The notes: a model not told the origin generated them from the sequence alone. Numbered from the stretch's first letter, positions 19,322 through 28,759 are shown. The stretch: DNA of 64,000 nucleotides from S5-A14a sp022766365 (GCA_050313295.1 JBNPLD010000003.1); one strand, 5' to 3'. Translations and numbers: made by a program.

Positions 19322-20545
19322 TTAGATATCTTCTCTGTTTACAGGGCATGACATGCATCTTGGACCACCTCTGCCCCTTGATACCTCAGAGCTCTTCATT
19401 GTAAGAACTTTGATACCCTTCTTGTCCAGTAAATCGTTGGAAACATAGTTTCTTTCGTAAGTGACTACTGTACCGGGTGCAATTGCAAGTGTATTTGAAC
19501 CGTCATTCCACTGTTCTCGCTGGGCTGCCATCAGGTCGTTCCCTCCACAACGGATAAGATCCACCGACGGCACTGCAAGAACCTTTGCCAGAATGTGCTC
19601 AAGTGTATCTGTGATTGTCTTGAATTTCGCTTTCCCTGACTTATCCAGGGTAATCTCAAACATTCTAAGAGGGCCTTCAATTTCCGGATGAATTGTGAAC
19701 TTATCGAAATCAACCATTGTGAATACTGTATCCAAATGCATGAAAGCTCTCTTCTTAGGAATATCAAATACAAGAACTCTCTTAAAGCTGTCTTTCTTGA
19801 GAACCCTTTCAGCAAATCTTTCAATAGCGTTTGCAGAAGTTCTCTGGGACAGACCTACAGCTACAGTTTCCTTGTTCAGCACCAGAACATCTCCTCCCTC
19901 GATCGAAGCAGGATCCTCATAGTCGTACCAAAGCTCTGTTCCTTCCGGAGCAAAGTCCCTGTTGTACTTATACATATATTCAAGGAACAATGCCTCTCTT
20001 TGTCTTGCATGGGTGTGCATCTTATGAACGCTCAGTCCGTTTCCTACACAAGCGCCCGGGTCTCTGGTAAAGTATAGGTTAGGCATCGGGTCCATAAAGA
20101 AAGGGTAGTCAGACTCCACAAAGTCCTGAAGTGAATTCTGTGGAAGCTTCCCCAGTTCTTCTTTCTTAACACCGGCAATTATCTTAGCAACCATTTTCTC
20201 GTTGTCCATAGCGTAAAGATAATCATAGAGAGCATCTTTAACAGTCTGAGAATTGATGGTTGGAGTCTCGTCAAGCATCTTGTCCAAGAATTCAGCCTTG
20301 ATTTTATCGTCGGCCAGAGCCTTTGCGGTCTCCTCAACGTAATAAACAACCTCAACTCCATTATCTTTAAGTATAGAAGCAAATTCATCATGCTCCTCCT
20401 GTGCTATCTTAAGATAAGGAATATCATCAAAAAGCAATCTCTCAAAATTATCCGGCGTCAGACCTTCTACCTCTTCCCCAAGTCTGTGGAGAAGCACCTT
20501 ATTTAACTTTCCAATTTCGGAAAAGTTGTGAATACCAAAACTCAT
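19322..20545 (-). CDS. arcA: Arginine deiminase
   Basis: Hydrolyses arginine to citrulline and ammonia, the first step of the ATP-yielding arginine deiminase pathway. About 407 residues. Guanidino-modifying fold motifs are visible: FTRDPGACVG, EGGDVLVL, HLDTVFTMVD with the catalytic His, and the nucleophile Cys in RGRGGPRCMSCPVNRED at the C-terminus. The frame extends to 20563, but ATG 20545 follows AAGGAG and gives the family N-terminus MSFGIHNF. It is separated from arcB by a hairpin at 20653-20700. Confidence 0.97.
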   Translation of the reverse strand: MSFGIHNFSEIGKLNKVLLHRLGEEVEGLTPDNFERLLFDDIPYLKIAQEEHDEFASILKDNGVEVVYYVEETAKALADDKIKAEFLDKMLDETPTINSQTVKDALYDYLYAMDNEKMVAKIIAGVKKEELGKLPQNSLQDFVESDYPFFMDPMPNLYFTRDPGACVGNGLSVHKMHTHARQREALFLEYMYKYNRDFAPEGTELWYDYEDPASIEGGDVLVLNKETVAVGLSQRTSANAIERFAERVLKKDSFKRVLVFDIPKKRAFMHLDTVFTMVDFDKFTIHPEIEGPLRMFEITLDKSGKAKFKTITDTLEHILAKVLAVPSVDLIRCGGNDLMAAQREQWNDGSNTLAIAPGTVVTYERNYVSNDLLDKKGIKVLTMKSSEVSRGRGGPRCMSCPVNREDI

Positions 20546-20652
20546 ATTTATCTCCTTACACATTTAAAACTGTGTTCCAATTTATATCTTCTATCTTAAA
20601 TCTTCATTATCTGAGAGCCTGTAAACTCCTACAGATTTACAACAAAACATCA

Positions 20653-20700
20653 ACAGCCACCATTGGTAGCCTCTAAAAGGGCATCCACGATGGTGGCTGT
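20653..20700 (-). terminator. Hairpin between arcB and arcA (partial terminator or processing site)
   Basis: Perfect 11-bp arms ACAGCCACCAT (20653-20663) and ATGGTGGCTGT (20690-20700) with a 26-nt loop. On the minus strand it lies right after the arcB stop and is followed by TTGATGTTTTGTT, a mixed T-rich tract. It could attenuate arcA-arcC relative to arcB or mark an mRNA end. Confidence 0.6.
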
Positions 20701-20711
20701 AAATAATCAAA

Positions 20712-21707
20712 CTATGCTATAGTTGCCACGATAACAGCCTTGATTGTATGCATTCTGTTCTCAGCTTCATCAAACACCTTAGAGAACTTGGATCTGAACA
20801 CCTCATCAGTAACCTCTCTGATATCATATCCTTCATCTTTCTGACCCTTAGCCATAGTAGTCTCAAAATCATGGAAAGATGGCAGACAATGCAAGAAGAT
20901 AACATCATCATTCTCTGTTGCCTTCATAAGATCCATATCAACTCTGAATGGAGTCAGAAGCTTAACTCTCTCAGGAATCTGAGCCTCTTCTCCCATGGAT
21001 GCCCAAATATCAGTATAGATTACATCTGCACCCTTAAGAACTGCCTTGTCACTGCTAACTTCGATCTTTGCTCCTGTTTCCTTGGCAACTTCTCTGGCTC
21101 TATCGATTACGCTATGATCAACTTCATCACAAAGTTCCTGTGGACCATAAGCTACGAAGTGCATACCCATTTTAGCACATCCGTACATCCAAGCGTATGC
21201 CATGTTGTTTCTAACATCTCCGACGAAAACAACCTTAACCTTATTGAGAGGCTTAGCAACGTGCTCTTCAATTGTGAGCATATCAGCAAGAATCTGAGTT
21301 GGATGGTCAACATCAGTCAGACCGTTCCATACAGGAACACCTGCATGCTGAGCAAGCTCTTCAACTACTGACTGCTTATATCCCCTGTACTCGATACCGT
21401 CATAAAATCTGCCAAGAACCTTAGCTGTATCTTCCAAAGATTCCTTCTTGCCCATCTGGGAGCTGCCTGAATCGAGGAAAGTAACTCCTGCGCCCTCGTC
21501 CATGGCTGCAACTTCAAAAGCACATCTTGTTCTTGTGGAAGTCTTCTCAAACAGTAGAACGATGTTCTTACCCTTAAGAAGATGATTAACAATACCGGCT
21601 CTCTTCTTAGCCTTTAAATCATGGGCTAAGTCAAGCATATATCTGATCTCTTCAGGAGTGAAGTCCATCAGCGTTAAAAAATGTCTTCCTTTTAGATTAA
21701 CTGCCAT
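20712..21707 (-). CDS. arcB: Ornithine carbamoyltransferase (catabolic)
   Basis: Converts citrulline and phosphate to ornithine and carbamoyl phosphate in the arginine deiminase pathway. About 331 residues. Carbamoyl-phosphate site FEKTSTRTRCAFE, DHPTQILAD near residue 130, and HCLPS (near 270) with the catalytic Cys are present. ATG 21707 follows AAGGAG and gives MAVNLKGRHFL; the upstream extension to 21731 is rejected. The catabolic role is taken from its position before arcA and arcC and from the absence of arginine biosynthesis genes. A MocR-type regulator lies upstream, with direct repeats in the intervening promoter region. Confidence 0.95.
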   Translation of the reverse strand: MAVNLKGRHFLTLMDFTPEEIRYMLDLAHDLKAKKRAGIVNHLLKGKNIVLLFEKTSTRTRCAFEVAAMDEGAGVTFLDSGSSQMGKKESLEDTAKVLGRFYDGIEYRGYKQSVVEELAQHAGVPVWNGLTDVDHPTQILADMLTIEEHVAKPLNKVKVVFVGDVRNNMAYAWMYGCAKMGMHFVAYGPQELCDEVDHSVIDRAREVAKETGAKIEVSSDKAVLKGADVIYTDIWASMGEEAQIPERVKLLTPFRVDMDLMKATENDDVIFLHCLPSFHDFETTMAKGQKDEGYDIREVTDEVFRSKFSKVFDEAENRMHTIKAVIVATIA

Positions 21708-21812
21708 TAGTTTTCTCCTTTTCTTTAACAAAATAGTTTTTGCTTTAGCTTTTATTTTTGTTTATAAAGATTTTCTCTACTTTAAGTATAAAGCAGTATA
21801 GGCAAAATAAAA

Positions 21813-21846
21813 AGTACCAGTATTCCATATAAAAAGAGTACCAGTA
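21813..21846 (-). promoter_or_regulatory. Direct repeats in the arcB promoter region, candidate MocR operator
   Basis: Two identical 10-mers AGTACCAGTA at 21813-21822 and 21837-21846, 24 bp apart in the same orientation. MocR/GabR regulators are known to bind direct repeats; the B. subtilis GabR box contains ATACCA. A -10-like TATACT lies at 21795-21800 on the minus strand, placing the proximal repeat over the -35 position. Confidence 0.5.
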
Positions 21847-21923
21847 CCTGCTCGAGGCTAAATATACAGTGTATTCGGTTGCCATTACACACATCTAACA
21901 AAAGCATTAAATTTTATGCATAG

Positions 21924-23495
21924 TTATCTGGATAATTCTGCTATTTCTTTTATCAAACTTGAGAATATTTTCATGCCTTCTACAATCATCTGCTTTTTTT
22001 CATTAGAAAAATTTATCCTTATCTTATCTTTTCCACCCTTTTTGTCAGGATAAAAGACGGTTCCTGCAATGAATGATACCCCTCTTCTCTCGGCTTCGGC
22101 AACAATCTCCCTGCTATCCATGCCCGGTGGAAGTGTGCACCAGATGTAAACTCCTCCCCTTGGCTTTATATAATCAAGGCCATACTTTGCCAAACGATCC
22201 AGATAAGGGCAAGCTGCTCTAAAGTTCTCTCTGTTTCTCCTTCGTATTTCTCCTGTCTTTCTTATATAACTGCCGTCAGAAAGGCACCTTGCTATCAGCT
22301 TTTGTGCTACCCATTCCAAAGACATGAGTCTCACAGAAACAAGATACCTGAGACTCTTTGCAAGTTCCTCCGGAGCTACAATAAAAGCTATGGAAAGTCC
22401 CGGAATGAAACTTAATGCGAAGGAATATATGTATACCACGTTATTCCCCCTATCCATAGATTTCAGAGTCGGCTCAGGGTCCCCGAAAAAATTGAGTTCA
22501 GATCCGCTGTCGTCTTCTATTATAGGCAATCTGTATTTGTAAGATATATCCAGAAGCTTTCGTTTTCTCTCTATGGACAGACACACACCTGTGGGATCAT
22601 GATAGCTGGAATTTATGTAGATATATTTGGGGTTATGCTTTTCAATCAAGGGTTCCAGATTATCACATTTTATTCCTTCTTCGTCCACAGGAACGGTAAT
22701 AGCTTCACAGTCATTTAAACTGATCAATCGGTAAACGTCAGGTGATACGGGCTCTTCTATTATTATTTTGTCTCCCGGCTTTAAAGTTGCTGTCATGATA
22801 AAGTCAAAAGCCTGATTTGTCTCGCTCATCACCTGTATCTGACTCATCTTTGCTCTTATCCCCTTGCCTCTCAGATAATTTATAATCTGTCTTCGACACT
22901 CTTCATCTCCCTGATAAGGAGTAATATAGGATTCCTTCCTGCCGTTCTCTTTTAAAATATAGGCTATGTCTCCGGCAATTTCCTCTTCGTCATATATAAT
23001 GGGAGGAATGCCTACAGCCATTGAAATCTTCGTGTCTCTCCCCTGTTTTTGAAAGGCACTGTCAAACTTCTCAGCCATATCCCTGTATTCGTCCTTGATC
23101 ATCTGATCCCAGTTTACTTCCTTGCCTTTATTCCGCCTGACTTTTCGCCTTTCTTTTCTATGTCTCACTTTTTGAGAGTAAGATTCCCAATCTCTGCCCT
23201 CACAATCAGAAATACCGCCTCTATAATCGGAAGTTTTTTCACCTTGGCCTCCATCAATGCCATATGAAACCCGATAACCGATACCCTGCTTTGATGTTAC
23301 CAGCTGCTCGGCCTTTAGTTCCCCATAAGCTCTTATTACAGTATTTCTATGAACTCCTAATTTTTCTGCCATCAACCTCTCAGAGGGCAGAGCTGCCCCG
23401 TCCTGTATAGATCCCTCAATTATCTTATTTTTAAGCTGATTAAAAATCTGCCAATACATAGGCTCTTTAGAATTTTTGTCCACAATTATATTCAT
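21924..23495 (-). CDS. MocR/GabR-type transcriptional regulator lacking the PLP lysine
   Basis: GntR-type winged helix (residues about 8-75, with LPSERLMAEKLGVHRNTVIRAYGELKAEQL) joined by a charged linker (80-145) to a fold-type-I aminotransferase-like domain (150-520). This is the MocR architecture, used for sensing amino-acid-derived ligands. The segment that should read TFSK...GLR, with the Schiff-base lysine and a phosphate-binding arginine, reads SFALSFIPGLS (358-368): Lys becomes L361 and Arg becomes S368. PLP chemistry by the usual mechanism is thus unlikely. Position directly upstream of arcB and the repeats there suggest control of arginine catabolism; this is inference. Confidence 0.85.
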   Translation of the reverse strand: MNIIVDKNSKEPMYWQIFNQLKNKIIEGSIQDGAALPSERLMAEKLGVHRNTVIRAYGELKAEQLVTSKQGIGYRVSYGIDGGQGEKTSDYRGGISDCEGRDWESYSQKVRHRKERRKVRRNKGKEVNWDQMIKDEYRDMAEKFDSAFQKQGRDTKISMAVGIPPIIYDEEEIAGDIAYILKENGRKESYITPYQGDEECRRQIINYLRGKGIRAKMSQIQVMSETNQAFDFIMTATLKPGDKIIIEEPVSPDVYRLISLNDCEAITVPVDEEGIKCDNLEPLIEKHNPKYIYINSSYHDPTGVCLSIERKRKLLDISYKYRLPIIEDDSGSELNFFGDPEPTLKSMDRGNNVVYIYSFALSFIPGLSIAFIVAPEELAKSLRYLVSVRLMSLEWVAQKLIARCLSDGSYIRKTGEIRRRNRENFRAACPYLDRLAKYGLDYIKPRGGVYIWCTLPPGMDSREIVAEAERRGVSFIAGTVFYPDKKGGKDKIRINFSNEKKQMIVEGMKIFSSLIKEIAELSR

Positions 23496-23543
23496 ATGTT
23501 TCGCTCCGTTTTCGGATCTTACTCCAACCCCGTTTGCAACTCT

Positions 23544-24710
23544 CTATCTGTCGGTTTTATCTGATTTTAACGGAGCATGTACCTGAGCATAACTCTTTTC
23601 TCCGTGAAATTGGTAGTACGTTGTTTCTATCCTTCCATTGAAGAGTTTTCTTCTTCGATCAGCCTTCCTTCCCATCTTTTTTTCAAGGTCTTTATCGGAA
23701 GTAATAACAAAAAGTGATGTAGTCCTTTTTTCATTGAAAATTCTCTTTAGTGATCTTTCAACAATCCTTACTTCGTCTTTGCTGCCAATTCTCTCACCAT
23801 AGGGAGGATTTGTCACAATGACTGCCCCATCGTCCGGAATTCTCAAAGAACTTATGTTTTTTCGTTCAAACTGTATATCTCCGTCAACGCCTGCAGCTTC
23901 CCCATTTTCAATTGCAGATTCAATTGCCCACGGATCAATATCAAATCCTCTGATATCCAACTGTCCTTCCGTATTTATTGCCTCGTAGGCATTCTTCTTC
24001 TCCGATTTCCATATATCTTCATTTATACATTCCCACCTTGAGCATACAAAGTCTCTTGTCAGACCCGGTGCTATATTCCTTCCTATCATTGCCGCCTCAA
24101 TCGGTATAGTGCCCGATCCGCAACATGGATCTACAAGTATTCTGTTTCCCCTCCAAAAGCTCAGCTCCACAAGAGCAGCTGCCAAGGTTTCTTTGATAGG
24201 AGCCTCCACAGTCTTCACTCTGTAGCCTCTTTTGTGCAAGCCCCTGCCACTTGTATCTATTGATATTGTCAAAATATCTTTAAGCAAAGTGAACCTCACC
24301 GGATACTCAGCCCCGGTCTCCGGTAAATCCTCTCCATAAGCATCGCAGAGTCTCTCGACTATAGCCTTCTTAATTGTTCTTTGAACTGCAGGCAGGCTTG
24401 ATAGCTTTGACTTAACTGTCGTTCCGGATACAACAAAACAGCCGTCTGCCGGGATTATATCTTCCCAAGGCAGTGTCTTTGTATATTGGAACAACTCCTC
24501 GAACGTGGAACCTTTGGTCTCTCCCATCTTTAGAAGTACCCTATCGGCAGCACGAAGCCATAGATTGGATTTAACTATTGCCTTAAAATCTCCTTTATAT
24601 GTTACTTTTCCGTCTTCTGTCTTTACTATATCATACCCGAGATTTTCAATCTCCCTGCGCACAACAGCTTCCAGTCCGAAGGTGGCAGTTGCAATCAGTT
24701 CCATGTCCAT
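23544..24710 (-). CDS. RlmL/YpsC-family 23S rRNA (guanine-N2) methyltransferase
   Basis: THUMP-containing class I RNA methyltransferase, 388 residues, the length of Gram-positive YpsC-type proteins (the N-terminal half of E. coli RlmKL). The N-terminus LIATATFGLEAVVRREIENLGY and a THUMP domain (about 45-150) precede the SAM-binding fold with motif I VDPCCGSGTIPIEAAMIGRNIAPG and catalytic motif IV NPPYGERIG. Two in-frame ATGs are near the start; the first has GAGG about 5 bp upstream. It acts on rRNA in the cytoplasm. The exact target nucleotide cannot be read from the sequence. It lies downstream of mreB with a terminator between. Confidence 0.88.
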   Translation of the reverse strand: MDMELIATATFGLEAVVRREIENLGYDIVKTEDGKVTYKGDFKAIVKSNLWLRAADRVLLKMGETKGSTFEELFQYTKTLPWEDIIPADGCFVVSGTTVKSKLSSLPAVQRTIKKAIVERLCDAYGEDLPETGAEYPVRFTLLKDILTISIDTSGRGLHKRGYRVKTVEAPIKETLAAALVELSFWRGNRILVDPCCGSGTIPIEAAMIGRNIAPGLTRDFVCSRWECINEDIWKSEKKNAYEAINTEGQLDIRGFDIDPWAIESAIENGEAAGVDGDIQFERKNISSLRIPDDGAVIVTNPPYGERIGSKDEVRIVERSLKRIFNEKRTTSLFVITSDKDLEKKMGRKADRRRKLFNGRIETTYYQFHGEKSYAQVHAPLKSDKTDR

Positions 24711-24804
24711 AATACCTCACAAAAACTTAATGCTGAATTCTGATAGCATGATTTCAGCTTTTTCACTAAAACTCCTATTTATTAAAGATATCAAATTTAG
24801 AAAA

Positions 24805-24831
24805 GGAGCCACCCTTTACAGATATGGCTCC
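24805..24831 (-). terminator. Terminator overlapping the mreB stop codon
   Basis: Hairpin arms GGAGCCA and TGGCTCC (24805-24811 and 24825-24831); on the minus strand it is followed by CCTTTTCT. The upstream arm lies in the last mreB codons and the stop codon is in the loop. Confidence 0.7.
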
Positions 24832-25838
24832 CTCTTATTCAGCTTATTATTTTCCAGTCTTTCCAGTTCATTTAGAGCTTTGCCGGTTCCTATAGCAACA
24901 CAAGAAGTCGGATCCTCGGCAATGTGAACTTCAATTCCGGTTCTCGCCTCAATCCTCTTATCTATACCATAAAGGTAGGCACCGCCACCGGTAAGAATAA
25001 TCCCCGAATTACTAATATCAGCGGCCAGTTCCGGAGGTGTTTTTTCAAGGACACCGTGGACAGCTTCGCATATGGTGTGCAGAGGTTCTTCAAGAGCCTT
25101 TAGCATCTCCTCTGAAGTTACGGTTACAGTCTTCGGCAGACCTGTGATAAGATCTCTGCCTCTGCATTCCATGGATATGCTCTCCTCTCTGGGATAGGCA
25201 GTACCTATGGTTTTCTTCAAATCTTCTCCTGTTCTTTCACCTATATACAGCTTATGAACTTTCCTCATATACTTGATTATTGCTTCGTCAAATTTATCTC
25301 CTGCCATCTTCACAGATGTACTGGCAACAATTCCTCCGAGGGAAATCACAGCAATGTCCGTAGTTCCACCTCCTATATCGATGACCATCACACCGTCCGG
25401 CTTAGAAATATCAAGACCTGCCCCTATGGCTGCCGCAACAGGTTCTTCCATGAGGTATACATCCTTGCCTCCCGCCTGTGAAGCAGCTTCTCTTACGGCT
25501 CTCTTCTCCACCTCAGTTACCCCGCTTGGAACGCAGACCATAATTTTCGGTTTGAAAAATCTGCTCCTTCCACAGGTCTTAGCAATGAAGTACTTGAGCA
25601 TTCTTTCTGTGATATCGTAGTCTGAGATAACACCGTCACTCAAAGGCTTGAGCGCTACAATATTACCCGGAGTTCTGCCGAGCATCTGCCTGGCTTCCTC
25701 CCCCACAGCAAGAATTTCATCCGTATCTTTATTAACGGCCACTACAGCCGGTTCGTTCAATACAATCCCCTTATTTTTAATATAGACAAGAACGTTGGCT
25801 GTACCAAGATCGATACCAACCTCGTTTGAAAATCCCAT
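24816..25838 (-). CDS. mreB: Rod shape-determining protein MreB/Mbl
   Basis: Bacterial actin homologue that organises lateral cell-wall synthesis under the membrane. 340 residues. The actin-fold phosphate motifs are present: VGIDLGTANVLVY at the N-terminus, VIDIGGGTTDIAVI near residue 155, and ILTGGGAYLYG near 290. ATG after AAAGGAG. It is not next to mreC or mreD, as is common for Mbl or MreBH paralogues, so it could be mbl; the two cannot be separated confidently from sequence alone. Confidence 0.94.
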   Translation of the reverse strand: MGFSNEVGIDLGTANVLVYIKNKGIVLNEPAVVAVNKDTDEILAVGEEARQMLGRTPGNIVALKPLSDGVISDYDITERMLKYFIAKTCGRSRFFKPKIMVCVPSGVTEVEKRAVREAASQAGGKDVYLMEEPVAAAIGAGLDISKPDGVMVIDIGGGTTDIAVISLGGIVASTSVKMAGDKFDEAIIKYMRKVHKLYIGERTGEDLKKTIGTAYPREESISMECRGRDLITGLPKTVTVTSEEMLKALEEPLHTICEAVHGVLEKTPPELAADISNSGIILTGGGAYLYGIDKRIEARTGIEVHIAEDPTSCVAIGTGKALNELERLENNKLNKREPYL

Positions 25839-26053
25839 ATATTTCTCCTTTCAAATCATGCTCCACGTTATCTTCGGCACATATGCCCTCATGGATTTTC
25901 CGCATATCGCACTTCATCGCTTCCATGAATGTATGTTTATCCCTATACAAATCATGCTGTCATCGTGTGCACTTTTTGCAGATACCGATTATATCTCATT
26001 TACCTTGTGCTTAACCCTATCGTTATAACATATCGATATAATACTTTTAACGT

Positions 26054-27799
26054 TTAGGCAGGCAAGCCGTACTTCTCCGAAAACTCCTTGTAGAGATTCG
26101 TGAAGGTGTCGTTGTTTCTTGACTTTAATCTTCTCAGATATTTATGTCTCTCAAAGCTGTAATTCTCAAGTTCAATTAGAGCAGCTGCCACATTTGAACA
26201 GTGATCGGATATTCTCTCAAAACTTATCAAAAGGTCATTTAGCACAAATCCATGCTCAATCGTGCATTCTCCCGTTTGCAGTCTCTTAATGTGTCTGGCC
26301 TTTATCTGATCAGTCAGATCATCGATAACCTCTTCAAGTGGTTCAACTTCTCTGGCCTTGTCCATATCACTGTTAATAAACGCCTCTTCAGTTATTGCCA
26401 AAATATCATTAAGTGCTCTCTTGATATATCCGACTTCCAGCATTCCACTTTCTGAAAAAAGGAATCTCTTCTCATCGATTTCTTTAGCTGCCGCCAAAAT
26501 AGTTACTCCATGGTCTCCTATACGCTCAAAATCTCCAATGGTATGCAAAAGCGTTGATACCATTCTGCTGTCGGTATCCGACAATTCAAAGCCGGAAAGC
26601 TTAACAAGGTAAGATCCTATCTTATCTTCAAATCTGTCTATAGCAGATTCAACTTTTTCAACCTCTCCGGCAATATCTTCGTCATAGTTAAAAAGAAGAC
26701 CCATTGAACGCACCACGTTCCGGCATGCAAGATGTGCCATCTCATCTGCCTTGTTTCTACACTCTTGAATAGCAACGGATGGTGTTCTGAAAAGACGCTC
26801 ATCTAAGAAGCTGGCCTCCTGACCATCTGTCCTGATAACTTTCCTCGCGATGAGCACAAGCTTATCAGAAAACGGTAACAGAAACATGGTAGTCAAAACG
26901 TTAAATATCGTATGGCACAAGGCGATGCCCACAGGACTTATGGCAGAATCTATCCACGGGAATTGAAACAATGCATGTCCGAGATAGAACAATATCAGAC
27001 ATACTGTAGTACCGAACACATTGAACAAAACGTGTATAACAGCTACTCTCTTCGCATTTTTGGCTACTCCGATGCTTGATATTATTGCCGTTATACAGGT
27101 GCCTATATTCTGTCCCATTATAATAGGTATTGCCATACCGTATGTCAAGCTTGAAGTCAGGGACAGAGCCTGGAGAACCCCAACGGAAGCCGAAGAGCTC
27201 TGTATAATAGCAGTGAGTACAAAACCTGTAAGTATCCCCAGAAACGGATTGTTAAACGCTATCAAAATTCTTGAGAATTCAGGCATCTCTGTCAAAGGCT
27301 TAACGGCAGAACTCATAAATCCCATTCCAAACATGAGAATAGCAAAGCCTACCATGATACTGCCTATATCCTTGTGTTTACTCTTCTTGGCACTCATGGT
27401 CATAACCACACCCACCAAAGCTAAAATCGGTGAGAATGTAGACGGGTTCAAAAGTTTGACAAAGAAGTTATCCCCTTCTATTCCTATTGAACTCAAAAGC
27501 CATGCTGTAACAGTAGTCCCTATATTTGACCCCATTATCACACCGACTGTCTGACCTAGTTCCATTATTCCTGAGTTCACAAGACCCACAAGCATTACCG
27601 TAACTGCTGAGGAACTCTGGATTGCCGCTGTTATTGCCAACCCCAGAAACATGCTGTGAAACCTGGTGGCAGTCATCTTCTTGAGTATACCTTCCAGTTT
27701 TCCTCCTGCAAGCCTGCTAAGGCCCTGCGACATTACGTTCATCCCATAGAGAAAGAGCGCAAGACCTCCCCCTAAGGTAAAAAACGAGAATATGTCCAT
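26054..27799 (-). CDS. Na+/phosphate cotransporter family protein with PhoU-like tail
   Basis: Type II Na/Pi cotransporter (NptA/YjbB) family, 581 residues. The first ~310 residues hold two inverted-repeat membrane halves, each with the QSSSA substrate motif (AIQSSSAVTVMLVGL and IIQSSSASVGVLQAL). The last ~230 residues are a helical PhoU-like domain (LLHTIGDFERIGDHG, FERISDHCSNVAAAL). It probably moves inorganic phosphate with sodium; in E. coli the homologue exports phosphate. AAGGAG lies 10 bp before the ATG. No pho genes are adjacent. The 263 bp upstream hold no recognisable feature. Confidence 0.9.
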   Translation of the reverse strand: MDIFSFFTLGGGLALFLYGMNVMSQGLSRLAGGKLEGILKKMTATRFHSMFLGLAITAAIQSSSAVTVMLVGLVNSGIMELGQTVGVIMGSNIGTTVTAWLLSSIGIEGDNFFVKLLNPSTFSPILALVGVVMTMSAKKSKHKDIGSIMVGFAILMFGMGFMSSAVKPLTEMPEFSRILIAFNNPFLGILTGFVLTAIIQSSSASVGVLQALSLTSSLTYGMAIPIIMGQNIGTCITAIISSIGVAKNAKRVAVIHVLFNVFGTTVCLILFYLGHALFQFPWIDSAISPVGIALCHTIFNVLTTMFLLPFSDKLVLIARKVIRTDGQEASFLDERLFRTPSVAIQECRNKADEMAHLACRNVVRSMGLLFNYDEDIAGEVEKVESAIDRFEDKIGSYLVKLSGFELSDTDSRMVSTLLHTIGDFERIGDHGVTILAAAKEIDEKRFLFSESGMLEVGYIKRALNDILAITEEAFINSDMDKAREVEPLEEVIDDLTDQIKARHIKRLQTGECTIEHGFVLNDLLISFERISDHCSNVAAALIELENYSFERHKYLRRLKSRNNDTFTNLYKEFSEKYGLPA

Positions 27800-28062
27800 C
27801 TAAAAATTGCTCCTTATTCTAAATCTATTCACGTTAACCGAACACCATAACCAGGCGGGACACTCCTTATGCATACACTCCATACACAAACTTTACTTGC
27901 TTGAATTGACAGTGTCAGATTCACTAAAATTTCCATTCCATATGCTAAAATTCTATGCAGAAGTCTTCCGGAATTACCCGCCTACATTATATTATATTTC
28001 CCATGTAAATTACAACAAATAATCAAGAGATCTAAAAGGATCGCAAAAATCCATGAAATAAA

Positions 28063-28425
28063 TCATTTATTAAAGTGCTTCCTCAGAGCTTCAAAAGTCT
28101 CATTGCTTATATAGTGCTCAATACGGCAAGCATCTTCTACCGCAACCTCCTTGTCAACACCTATTTCCGTAAATATCTTTGACAGAACCTGGTGCCTTTT
28201 ATATATTGTGGTTGCCAGTTCTTCACCCTTCTCGGTTAAAGTGATGTACCCTGCCTCATCCACATCAATATAGTTATCTTCTTTTAAAAGACCTACTGCT
28301 CTGCTTACACTTGCCCTGGACACATCTCGATAATTTGCAATATCAATGGACCTAACTTTATCACCTTCCTGGCCTAGCACTAAAATTGTCTCCAGATACA
28401 TTTCGCCTGATTCCTGAATCGACAT
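28063..28425 (-). CDS. DtxR/MntR-family metal-dependent repressor (short form)
   Basis: Metal-responsive transcription factor of 120 residues: an N-terminal winged helix (SGEMYLETILVLGQEGDKVRSIDIANYRDVSRASVSRAVGLLKEDNYI) followed by the metal-binding dimerisation helices with HQVLSKIF, EDACRIEHYIS. No C-terminal SH3-like domain, as in MntR-type or short Firmicutes members. ATG after TAGGAGG. It ends the feo gene run and likely represses iron uptake when Fe(II) is sufficient; an inverted repeat of the right type overlaps the feoA promoter at 31666-31698. Mn as the sensed metal cannot be excluded. Confidence 0.88.
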   Translation of the reverse strand: MSIQESGEMYLETILVLGQEGDKVRSIDIANYRDVSRASVSRAVGLLKEDNYIDVDEAGYITLTEKGEELATTIYKRHQVLSKIFTEIGVDKEVAVEDACRIEHYISNETFEALRKHFNK

Positions 28426-28491
28426 CCTTTTACCTCCTAGTCTTAATTATTTCCATTTTACCATAATATTTGATGAAAATAAAGTAAAAGA

Positions 28492-28517
28492 GAAAGTCCA
28501 TATCTCTACAGACTTTC
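28492..28517 (-). terminator. Terminator after FeoB-associated gene
   Basis: Hairpin arms GAAAGTC (28492-28498) and GACTTTC (28511-28517); on the minus strand followed by TCTTTTACTTT. It lies 40 bp after the FeoB-associated stop, before the dtxR-like gene, which may be read separately. Confidence 0.7.
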
Positions 28518-28558
28518 CCTTCATAATTATTACGACCGGATAGGCATTGCTTTAAACA

Positions 28559-28759
28559 CTATTTAATCTTTTCTTTAAGTTCTTCGGGATCTATGTGGCA
28601 GATAGCCGAGCTCCCACAGGAGCTGCATCCTGAGCATCCGCAGCTTGATCTGCCGGCTTTCTTATCTCTGACAAGTTTTGCAATAATCCCTATAACTACA
28701 ACAAGGATTATTCCTCCGACAATTATATTGCCATAATTTGCACTCAAGAATTCTCCCAT
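28559..28759 (-). CDS. FeoB-associated Cys-rich membrane protein
   Basis: Small protein of 66 residues: one N-terminal membrane helix (about 10-30, GNIIVGGIILVVVIGIIAKLV) and a cytoplasmic-type Cys-rich tail CGCSGCSSCGSSAICH. This is the FeoB-associated Cys-rich membrane protein family, commonly encoded just after feoB in Firmicutes and thought to help Fe(II) transport in a FeoC-like manner; its exact mechanism is not established. Start: an ATG at 28768 abuts the AAAGGAG, so ATG 28759 at 9-bp spacing is preferred. It is 45 bp after feoB. Confidence 0.87.
   Translation of the reverse strand: MGEFLSANYGNIIVGGIILVVVIGIIAKLVRDKKAGRSSCGCSGCSSCGSSAICHIDPEELKEKIK

Noticed and set aside
20748..21371. 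207-codon open frame antisense to arcB
   Set aside because: Inside a conserved enzyme gene on the other strand; no homology features.
27021..27554. 177-codon open frame antisense to the Na/Pi transporter
   Set aside because: Hydrophobic only because it mirrors a membrane protein gene.
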